DNA of 64,000 nt, taken from positions 5,845,681-5,909,680 of the forward strand of contig FN649734.1 in NCBI GenBank assembly GCA_000310025.1, written 5' to 3'. Both the position numbers and the translations under genes were made by a program. Of the stretch, positions 20,959 through 32,900 are shown in pieces. This DNA is from Ectocarpus siliculosus (Eukaryota > Sar > Phaeophyceae > Ectocarpales > Ectocarpaceae). Positions within the stretch are counted from its first letter, which is position 1. Every line of letters starts with the position of its first letter. The notes beneath the pieces were generated by a model. That model did not search any database. It saw only the letters and a program-made list of their open reading frames with translations, and had not been told where the DNA came from.

Positions 20959-23900
20959 CTACTCATCGGTTACGCAGCCTTCGGAAGCAGAGGCCACGTT
21001 CTTGATGTACTTGAACAGCGTGCCCTTGGTCGCCGCAGGGGGCGGCGGAACCCAGTCTTGTCGCCGCTTCTCCAACTCGGTCTGACGAGGAAAAAACGGG
21101 CAACAAGTCGTGTGATTTGGTGCAGTCATGAGACCTAAAAATATACAAATGAAGACATTACAACGGAAGCAAAACAACAACTAACGCGGTCACCTCGGTC
21201 TGAAAGCACTTGTTTTCATGTCAGCGGATATGATAATGACAACACATATTAATAATTTCATGACAGCAACGTAGGTTTATAACAGCAAATATGAGCGACA
21301 GAAGATCTTCCTGTCCAGCGTATCTCCCTGAACGCTGCTGTGTAAAAGCACTGCAAAGAGTGAGTACCGACAGGTGGTTGGAAACAACGTCCTATTCAAT
21401 CAATGGGCTATGGGACAGCAGCGGGACGACGACTTCGCTAAAAATGATTTTGATGGCTCCTGCATTCAATAGTCGGACAGAGGACAACACACCCAAACAA
21501 AGCACCATCAAAATGCCAACACTTACAGAGGATACGAGGACGGAGATGGTGCGCTTTTCGGCGTCAATAACGATTGGGTCGTCATCCTTGAGGAGAGCGA
21601 TGGGGCCGCCTTCCTGAGCTTCAGGGGTGATGTGTCCGATGATAAACCTGTCCCAACAACAACAGCGGGTGGAGACAAGAAAAAATTGGCCGCGCAAGCA
21701 TCGGTACAAAACGACTCCACCGTGACCCAAAAAATAATAGCTAGAATAGCTGCAACAACCCGAGCAAAACGCAAGTTTGGGAACCCCGCAAGTAAACAGT
21801 TTCCACCCGCACATTCTACGAAAGTCCGTGATATGACACGGATCGACAACGAGCATTCCAGTCTGACGGTCATGGCTACAAAACAAACTCCAGAATCGCC
21901 ATCACATGACATCGGTGAACCTGTTGGCTACTTGCAGAAGGACAACCTGCGATGACGATAACGACAGCGATAGGAGTAACAGCAAGAGCTACACGACGTC
22001 GTCGTGAATAACGCGCAGAAAGAATAATCTTGTCACACAATTATAACTCTCACCCGTGAGACCCCCCCGAAAACCTCCCGTCAGTGATGAGCGCCACCGA
22101 GCTTCCCAAGCCAGCACCCATGATGGCAGACGAAGGGGTGAGCATCTCGGGCATCCCCGGGCCGCCCTTTGGCCCCTCGTAACGGATCACCACCACCATG
22201 CCGGCCTTGATTTCTTTTCGTGCCAATGACTCAAGCATTTCCTCCTCGGAGTCGTACACCTTGCGAGGGAAAACAAATGACGAGACGCGTAAAATATATG
22301 GAAATTAGAGGAGCCCACCCCACACAGCCACATCCAAGCGCGGACTTCGCCGCGCGTTTTGGCCATCGTTGGAAAACAAAAAAAATACCAACAAAAAACG
22401 TCATTTTTAGTCATTAATGGTATGTGTGGTACGAAGGGTATGTGAAGACTATGGAAAACACTGAGTCTTCTACCTTGCCGAGAACAGAGGGGGAGAAGGT
22501 ATGTCAGGTTCCTCTAACTCGCAAGGCTGTTACTCAGCGTTCATCAAGGGATATACTTCAAGAGTGATCGGGAAAGAATTTCTTCCATGTCTGAGCCGAG
22601 GGTTAAAATGAGCTATTAATATGTAGATATTCGCGTGACGGGTAGGGAGTGGATGTCGCTCACGACTTTAGTCAACTCACCACGGTGGTGCACTCCATAG
22701 TGCGATCGATCTACGAGACGTTGTGAGCTGTGCCCAACGCACACAAGACAAACTAACCCATACAAGTTGCGACTGACCGGAACACAAACAAGGTACAGTA
22801 ATTCTGTTGGGCTCCGAAGAGGCAAAAAAAAAGGATTGTTGCCAAATTCCACACATGGAATTTTTTACAGGACTGAAACGCGCTCTTGAACAGGCAACAT
22901 ACGTACGGGCTTTGTCGCGCTCACCTTAGCGACACCTGAGAATGTCAGCCCCTCCTTCCCGGTGATCTTAGCCACGGCACCCCCTGGGGCTACGTTGCCG
23001 TACAAAATCTGCACAGCGAAACATAGCGGAAAGAGGCAGGGCTAGCCTGAGTTTCCCTGCAGAATCTACACACCCGCATAGCAAAACAAGGAATGCCCGG
23101 AAAGATATACAGCAGTAGCAGGGAATACAAGATGCGTTGCAGCCGCTTGGTTTACTCCGGAATGCTTCGCGTATGCATACCTTAAGTAACTCACAAACCA
23201 AACCAACCATAGCATGCAGTACCTGGATGTGTCCCGAAGGTTTGATGGGGTCGGACATGGGCTTGATGATGTCCTGGCCCTCCTTCAATCCTGGCAACTC
23301 CGCCAAGTTCTCCGCTATAGTCCTGACCATACCAACAACAAAACAACACAGACGTATGTACAAATGCGGTAAGAGGGTGCATGTTCTTCTGCCACACGCC
23401 TCGCACTGTTGTAACCACCCGTGTTAGTCGGATATGTCTCCGCTACAGCTCCGATAGCAACGATCGCATCATCACCACCACAGGAACGCGCAGTAAATCC
23501 GGTGTTGAATTACGTCGACTGTAAAAGTATTAATATAATACCGCCCTGACATTCGTGGTTCTCCTTTACATTCGTACCGCAGGTGACATAAGATACCACA
23601 CCCGTGTGATATCATCGTTGGAGTTAAAAAATCATGACACGGGTGTGGTATTTTGTAGGGGGGGGGTGTTATGTTGTGTGACCCGTGTGATAATCTGCAT
23701 TCAAAGGACTCCACCCCGCAGGGTGTATGATAAAGATGGGGTGTGATATATAGTGTCATCCGTGCGAATAAGTGCGCCCACGCTATCGTACCTACAGGGG
23801 GTAGGTGTCGGGGGGGGGGGGGGCGTACTCTTATGCTTTGCATGCCTTAGCGGTTAGACCATTGACCACGCGTCCTCGAGAGGACGGAGCATTGTTCCCA

Positions 23901-26900
23901 CAGGACCGATCACCGATGGTCAATCGTTCCTTCCTACTTTGCCAAAGGTGGCTCAAAAATTTCTTTCCTAGTCTGTCTATCCTACCGATGTCACTTCCCG
24001 CTTTTTCAAACCACTTTCTACTCCCCAGTACCGCTACCGTCCTCTCCTCTCTATTCCATGCCTCAAACATCTCCCTGTACGTCCCTTGTATTCTTCCCAG
24101 CTCAATCATGTACACTTCCCTCTCCTTTTCGTACCACGGACATTCCGCGACTACATGAACACTGTCTTCCCATTCGAAGCCCCAATCCCATTTGAACTTT
24201 TCGTCTTCGTCGTCTACCGTCCTATGTCTTCCTCGACGTTCGCAAAGGCCTATGTCCCCGGTCCTGAATTTGACCTTAAGCTTTGTCCCTGCATCCATTG
24301 GTCCATGTAGGTAATCCTTGAACCCTATTCCTTCTTTCAACATTCCGTACACTTCTAGACCCTCCTTATCCTTGGTTTCTTTCCTTAGATTCTGTTCTTC
24401 TCTCTCGGCACAAGCAACAGATATCTTCTTCTTGAACCCCTGTAGACCCTCCGTTTCCAGCGTTTCATCTTCGTCGATGTCCAATCCCTTCCATACGTCC
24501 TCTACAACCTTGACCCATTCCGTGGGTTGTCTACCCCTCTTTTTGTTTGCCCACTTCGCCTCCCATACTATTCTCGGCAACCTCTCCTCTCCCATCCCGC
24601 ACATGCGGTACTGCCATGTCAGCTTCCTTACGTCTCTTCCCGACCGTAGGGATTGGATCCCCAATTCTGCCCTGACTGCTGCATTACTTGTGCGCTTGGA
24701 GCATCCTAGGATGATTTTCGCTGCTTTCATCTGCGCCGCCTCGAGTTCTTTCACTACCTTCTTATTTCCTTCCCATACTTCTCCGGCGTACTCCAGCGGC
24801 GGTACGATTACGCTCTTCAAAACCGTCAGTTTGATGCGTGTATCAAGGTGCCGGTTTGCGAGTATTGGGTGCAGCTTCCCTGCTCGTGCTTTGCCCTTTT
24901 CCGCTACCTTGGACATGTGTGCATTCCACGAGCAATCTTTTGCGATCTCTACTCCGAGGTATGTGTACTGGTCCACTACTGCAATCTCCTCGATCCCCCA
25001 CTTCCATCTATGTTCTACTGGTTCCTCCCTGCCCTCGTTGCATACCATGACGGCGCTCTTCGTAACGTTGGCAGACAATCTCCACTTATCAGTAAACTTC
25101 TTCGCCGCGTCAATTTGCAGTTGCAGTCCCTCAGGGGTGTCCGACATACCAACAAAGTCATCCGCAAACAGCATTCCTGACACCGAAGTTTCCGTGTCCC
25201 CTACTTTTACTCCCTTCCGGACTGCCTCTACGACTTCCAACAGATCGTTGATGAACACCTGGAACAATGTTGGGGACAGCGTGCAACCTTGTGGGACCCC
25301 TTGCTCAATGTCGAAGAATTTAGACAGTTCTCCGTCTAGCATGACCGCGCTTTTCGTACACTCTGTCCTCTTCTTCAGCACCCTCCACATTTTCCCCTTG
25401 ATCCCGTACTTGGACAATTGTTTCCACAGCCCATTTCTCCATACGGTATCGTATGCCTTTTTCACGTCCAGGAAGAAGCAGTACGTCCGCTTGCCCGCCC
25501 TCTTTCTACCTTGGATGATTCTCCCTACCGTGAATGCGTGGTCTACGCACCCCCTCTTCTGTCGGAAACCTGCCTGGCCCTCACTAATGCTACGTTTCTT
25601 CTCCAATACTCCCACTATCCTATCGTTCAGCAGCTTACAGAACACTTTTCCTACTGTGTTCAACAGTGTGATACCCCTGTAGTTTCCTGGGTCAGTCTTG
25701 TCTCCTTTCTTAAACAAGTTCACAACCACTCCTTCCCTCCATCTACTTGGCGCGTACTCGTTTTTCCACACCCAGTTGTATAGCAGTACCATCAGCTGGA
25801 TCATCCCCTTGCCCCCAAACTTCATGAACTCGTTTACTATCCCATCCGCCCCTGCTGCTTTGTGGCACTGCAGCTTGTTCACACACGCCTCAACCTCGTC
25901 CTCAGTGAACTCCTTTTCTAGTTCTACGTTCCCAACGTCTGCCTTCGATGTCTCTTCTTCTTTCTGGGCCCATGCGTCCACCTCCTTCTTAAACACTTGG
26001 TCAAAATCTTCATTCTCCGAAGGCACTCCAAGTCTCTTGTAGTGTCCTGCTAGAACTTCCCTTTTTCCCTTCCCACTGCTGACTAGTCCACCGTTCACAC
26101 CTCGCAATGTTGCTACCCCTGTATCCCCCCCTTGCGCGGTCTTTTTTACCATCCCACTAATCCCTTCCCACATCTGCTTGACGTTCCCCTCCAGGCCTCC
26201 GTTGGCCTTCTGCACTACTTCGTCCCAAATGCTCTTTTTCTTCTTTTTCACTAGTCCCTTCACCTGTTTCCTCTTGGCCCTGTACTTTTCCCAACTCTCT
26301 TCAGACCCCTCACCCAGGTAGTGCTTGAAGACTTCTCTACGTTCCCCTATTTCTTCTTTCAGCTCGTCATCCAGGTGTCGGGGGGGTGTTAATCACGGGG
26401 TGTGATGACGTTACATATATCCTGTGCGGGCCTCAGCAGCACGGGCGCTGGCAAATACAGCGGGGGCTGCGGGAAGTCTCAAGGACAACAGGAAAAAAAT
26501 AGGCAATTGGGCATGGCGCCGCCGCTATTGTTAATAGTTCGTGCGCCAGTGAAACTACGTGTGTAAAATTTGATATGATACTCCCACATCACATCTCAAA
26601 CTGTGGCCAGGCATGCTTCAATGCTCCTGCTTTCAGCAGCTGGTGCGCTGCGGGCACCCCTTTTTCTTTTGTGGATGTCAACACCTCCGCTAACGCCGTG
26701 TGTGCGTGCACTCTTAGCGCAATCTGCAATGCAAAACAACAAGGACGTTGTTCCCAGATACTGTTGTAGCACTCGTGTTTGCCATGCCATGTACACCGGC
26801 CGCAATGCATTCTGACTTCGCACACGCCAATAAAATAAGGAACACCGGCACATTTCCAAACTCATGCAACACGTGCAGGACGCCAAATCCTCGTTGTAGA

Positions 26901-29900
26901 CCAACAAAAATGAGACTAAAAACATGTGCCAGGCATCAATGGGCAGGCCCTCGCGCGTGCGAATCATCGAATGTTTTTTAGAGTTCAGTACGCCTATTGT
27001 CTTGGCGTACCCATCAGCACTCAGCACTTACTTTCCGGTGACGGTCATGCACGAGCCATCCACCAGACCCTCCTCCATGAGCATCTTGAGCACCGCGGGG
27101 ATGCCGCCCACACCCTGCAGGTCTTCCATGACGTACTTGCCGCTGGGCTTAAGGTCGGCCACAAAGGGCACCTTGTTGGAAATCTAAAGCAAAAAGACGA
27201 GAAAAAATGGCATTTATCCAAAGTTGCATGCAAGAGGAAGGGTCAGCAGCCGTTCCCATGTTCGTTCACAGCGCCAGAATCAGCAGCTGATCGCTGGTTC
27301 ATGTTGTGAATACGGAATTGCGAATATGGAAGTACCCATCCATCTATGCGAGCTGCATCTCTGGAGGAGCTGAGATATCGCCCTGGTAGTAATGTGCGTC
27401 CGCTGGGCAGCGGTGTTTATTGTCGTAGTCGTCGTTCCCGTTTGCGCTTGTTTTTCACCCATCAGGAACTGGTAGTCTGGATGTTGGCTTATTGTTGTGT
27501 TAATGTTGTTCGGATCCATCCGTGTTGTTTCCTTCTTGTGCTGGTGTTAATTTGTGCTGCTGTGCTGCTGTATGACAGCTGCCTTGCTGTTGCCCCTGAT
27601 CTTACTCCAGTACATGCGCGAAGATTCGAGTTCGTGGTGTGCTGCTGCTGTTGTGGTGTAACCCGCGAATACAAAACGGTTTATTTCTGACTCAGTTTGT
27701 TTCGAATCGGTAATATATATATACATCGAAAAATCTTTCGAGGGGAATGCGCTCGACATCGGGTGGTGGATGTCCCGTCAAAAAGGGTCGGCGACAGGTA
27801 CATTCGACATCGCGGGCTACCTTCCACGACAACAGTAGGCCTGCACGCCAGGCCCACTGCGCGGGGACAACCCCTTTCCGTGCGTTGGGTTCCTTCCCTC
27901 TCCCTCCTGCCCCGCTTTTTTCTTGTTTTTTTGCTTACAACGAAAATCAAACGCCTGCATGGGTCCTGGCAATGATTTAATTTTTGGGGTCCGCTCCGCA
28001 TGATAAAATAATTTTGTCCGCGACCGTTATAGTTCGCGGGGCCCGCCCGGGCATAGACTCGGCAGCAGTTGAACTTCCGAGGCTTGACATCCTTGACGTG
28101 CGCGAACATCAACTACAGATATAGAAGACTGGTGCTCATGACTGTTGTCCGTCGGATCCAACGCCAGACGTGTGCGCACATCATACTACATACAGATGGA
28201 CGGTGTTGACAAGGCTAACTTTTCTGCGGGTGGGGTTTCGTCGTCTCCATGTCAACCACGGCCATCATTCTATTGTGTTTCGTTTCGTCACGGATATTTC
28301 ATTTCTTGTCGCCGTTTGGGATCCTTCGGATCCATCCGTGGAACGTTTGGTGGTACAGTTGCGCGCGCCCCGTACCCGCGGGGGCGCCCCTCGCCACTTT
28401 CCCGCCACAACCTCCTCCCGCATCGTCCATCGCCTGTCCTCGGCATGTCGAGTGTCTCCAAAATGTGGGGGGCGTTCCAGGAGACGGTCGAGCAGACTCG
28501 GAAGACCATGCCGAAACTGACTGCGGAACAGGCCGCTACCCTTACGTGCCTTCTGTGTGGGCATGGCGAGTTCGGCCCCGGCTGCAAGGGGCGAGGGATC
28601 AGGTGACCATTTTGTACAGTGTTGGTTTCTTCGTCGGCAGTCAGCCTCCTGTATACCTCATGCGTGGCCAAAAGACAGCCGCTTGCACTCTACATAGCCT
28701 GTGTACCTCATGTATAGGCGTTAGACAGATGGTTACGTCTCGCCCGTAAAGTATCACCTCGCTTGCTGATAACTACTTCTCGAAGTGAGAAGCGCTGCGA
28801 AGTACTCATTTAAGTGGTCGTAGGGTACTGTAGGTCATGTTTGTGTTATCTTCTCCACCAGCAGACTTCTCCGCCAGCAGAGAGAGGTGCATGATTACCA
28901 CGCGAGCGCCGTCTTTGCTGTAGACATCGCTCGACCGGTCCCGCCCGCACGCCGTTCAAATTCTCTGTCGCTGTTTCTCAGTTTTTATTGTCGTCGCGAA
29001 ACTCACGCGACCGCGCACTTCCTTTCCTATCGACGTCGTTCCCCTTGTCTATGGATGCTTGCGACGTGAACAGCTGCGTGCAGTGCGAAAGGAGCGTGTT
29101 CGTTTCGGCGGCAAAGCAAACCGACAGCATTAGAGGAAGTTCTCCCGGCCCTTCCTTTGCTTTTTCTGCAATTCGCCCATCGGGCACCAGCAGTCCTACT
29201 ACCGTTTCGAAGACCCTCGGCGCCGATTCCGTCAGGACAACAAGACGGTGATGTCCGTGTATCTCCACGCCGACGGCGGCAAGTGCGTCGGCAAGAAACA
29301 GCCCGACGGCTCACACTTTGGCTGCGCCGAGTGTGGCGAATCGACGGACGACGTCCGTGACGTCATGGGCGCGAGCCAAGAGGCCCACATGTTCTACACT
29401 GACAGCAAGTTCGAGTTCGACAAGCGGGCGGACCTCCTCGCGGAAGTGCAGGCTGTTGATTGGCCCCAAGCCGAGTGCTGCTGGATGAGCACGGCTGTCC
29501 CGGTTGACAATGTGAAGAGATGGTTAAGTCGTTTTATTGGTCGTCCTCGTACTGTAGACACAAGCAACGGAAGAGAGTGGGCACCCAGGTGCATCACAAA
29601 CACCGAGGCACGCGAGCAACGGTCGCAAGACGCATTCGGAACTCGGAACACATGACAGCACGGAACGCGCGACAACTTGCCAAAGATCCTACTACCGGAG
29701 ATACCCCGAAGATCCAAATGACCGATGGACGGTCACGCACTTGCGCATCTGCATGGCTCAAAACCACACATGAGTACTACCGCAGTAGCCTTCGTAAGGA
29801 TGGCATAATCCACCTCATGAACGCCCTCCCTGAGTCTGTACATCAAAACGAATGCTCTCAAAACCAAAGCGTTCAGGGTACTTATAGAAAACTCCAAAAG

Positions 29901-32900
29901 TAAACAAAAATAAAACAAACGGAGGGAAACCCGGCCACCGGATCAAAACCCTCCGCCCCCACGGGTCATCCTGCTGATTGAACTGTCAACACAACCAAAC
30001 ACAGCAGTCACAAAGTTGCACACATCGGATAGATCATGATCTAGATCATCTATGGTGTATAGATCAAGAGCCGGTAGTATCACAGATGATCTGTGGAGTT
30101 ATAGATCAAGAGTCGGAAACATCCACAGATGATCTATGGTTTACAGATCAAGAGCAGCAAACATGTGTAGATCTATCTGTGTCTATAGATCAAGAGTCGG
30201 AAACATCCACAGAAGATCTATAGTGATAGATCAAGAGCAGCAAACATGTGTAGATGTATCTGTGTCTATAGATCAAGAGTCGGGAACAGGGACAGATCAA
30301 CAGATCGCTATAGATCAAAAGTCGAAACAAGGACAGATCGACAGATCGCTATAGATCAAGCGTCGGGAACAAGGACAGATCAACAGATCGCTATAGATCA
30401 AGAGTCGAAATAAGGACAGATCGACAGATCGCTATAGATCAAGCGTCGGGAACAAGGACAGATCAACAGATCGCTATAGATCAAAGGTCGAAACAAGGAC
30501 AGATCGACAGATCGCTATAGATCAAGCGTAGGAAACAACGACAGATCGACAGGTCGCTATAGATCAAGAGCAGCAGACAATGTTAATGTTGATGCTCCGA
30601 TCTTTGCCTATAGATGAGAGCCGGAAACAAGGACAGATGATTTGTGAGTTACAGATCGAGAGTGGCAAACATGTTCGGAGCTATCGATGTGCATAGATCA
30701 AGAGTCGGAATATCAATATCACTGATGATCTGTGGATTATGGATTAAGGTTGGCATACATGTCCGGATGAATGGGAGTATATATGTCTGCCCCGACCCGA
30801 CACCACTCTGATACAATTGCACACCAAGATGTAAAGGTGAGCATTGTACAAGACGAAGGAAATCTGAATGTAAATGTGTTCAAAAGCGTCGTGCCTACCC
30901 GCCCCCCCCCACCTCTGAAGTAGCCCGGCCGCACGAAAATTGTTGTTCGCAAAATAAATGTACCAACAGCATTGTTTTTCATGTTGTCTTCGCATCACAA
31001 ACTGTTCCGTTCTCTCTACCCAGTACCTTCTTCTGTCCGTACAAATCAAGGGAACACGACACAACGGTATACCCTGGTCGAAAAGCGACACACCTGGGTA
31101 CACAGTCATTAATGCATTCATATGATTGGTCAGCGCCCAATTTCACCCCGGTACGTCCGAAAAGGCGCAGGGTATACCCTGCTGTGTCTACTTTTCTCAC
31201 CAACTGTACCCTGTTTTCGGAAGTGTACCCTGACCTGACGGGAAATAAGACCCATTCATCAATCATTTCCCCCGCAGGAATCTTCCCAACTCCTTTTCCT
31301 CTCCAACCATGGGGTACCAAACGGCTAATCTTCCCAACCAATAACAACCATGGCAACGCGGCAGGAATCAGTTTCCGCCCCTACCAAACAACACCAACCA
31401 TCAACTCTTCCGCTCTAAATCAACAATGGCCGGGCACTACCCCAGCACAGTTGTTCCGTTTGGAAACATGCACACGCGTACAATACCCCGTACACCACTG
31501 CTCGCTGCAGTCTATCTATATGCGACATGCACGGGTCACGCTACGAAAGCGAGACCGATCCAGCATGGTTGACATGCATATATATATATGCATGTGCCCA
31601 TGATGTGTGGCGCTGCGCTGAGCGGGCGGAGGAGAGAGGCGGCAACACCACACACAGACACGCCCTTGACTACAATCATGGAAGGAGGAGCGAGTGCTAA
31701 CAACTCTAGCAGCAGGACTGTGTCGTCCAACTCAATCACCCTCCCTGTGCTCGCGGTGTATTTCATCGGCCCATCCCGCTGAAGCCTGACGTCTTCTTAC
31801 TACATAAATTGATTGGTTGGTCGGCTTGGTCGGCTGGTAAGCGCGACCGCTGCTGTTACCGCAGTAGTAGTAGTTCAAGCAAGAAACACATCGCAATTGA
31901 GACACAACAGACAACACACCCACGCACACACGGCACAGGCAGGAGGGAGTGGCGGCGCCCAACGTTACCCGTGTAGTGCTGTGTCCATACATGCATATAT
32001 ATATATATATGCATGTCAACCATGCTGGATCGGTCTCGCTTTCGTAGCGTGACCCGTGCATGTCGCATATAGATACAGTATTGTACGCGTGTGCATGTTT
32101 CCAAACGGAACAACTGTGCTGGGGTAGTGCCCGGCCATTGTTGATTTAGAGCGGAAGAGTTGATGGTTGGTGTTGTTTGGTAGGGGCGGAAACTGATTCC
32201 TGCCGCGTTGCCATGGTTGTTATTGGTTGGGAAGATTAGCCGTTTGGTACCCCATGGTTGGAGAGGAAAAGGAGTTGGGAAGATTCCTGCGGGGGAAATG
32301 AGTGATGAATGGGTCTTATTTCCCGTCAGGTCAGGGTACACTTCCGAAAACAGGGTACAGTTGGTGAGAAAAGTAGACACAGCAGGGTATACCCTGCGCC
32401 TTTTCGGACGTACCGGGGTGAAATTGGGCGCTGACCAATCATATGGATGCATTTACTGCTGTTAATGACTGTGTACCCAGGTGTGTCGCTTTTCGACCAG
32501 GGTATACCCTGTTGTGTCGTTTTCCCACAAATCAAACACTTGACGCGGTCGCCGTAGCACACACAAGAGAAGAAGCGAAAACCATGAATCTGAGCAATAC
32601 ACTACAACTACGGGATCCACAACGACGTAACCCCCCGCTGCCCCCGCCATTCAGATTCATGGTGATGCAATCTCGACCTCCAACGACTCGTCCACGTATT
32701 CGTCGTCGTTGGTGTCCGGCACCACCTCGCCCACGGAGAGACTCTCCGTCTCCTCGCTGGGGTTGGAAAGCCGCCTTGGCACCGCCTTGATGCCATCCGC
32801 CTTTTACAGTTTGGGCACCTCCAGCGGGATGTACTCTTGGTTGCCGTTGAGGAACAGCAGATGTATGCCGCATTGGGAGTGTGGGAGCTGTGGGCTCTCT

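Noticed and set aside
24318-25682. 454-codon plus-strand ORF
   Set aside because: It is exactly antisense to the reverse transcriptase ORF, its Ser/Pro-rich composition is the mirror of the RT codons, and no motif is present.
30979-32465. Paired ORFs with identical peptides on opposite strands
   Set aside because: They are the two arms of the MULE inverted repeat and carry no protein motif.
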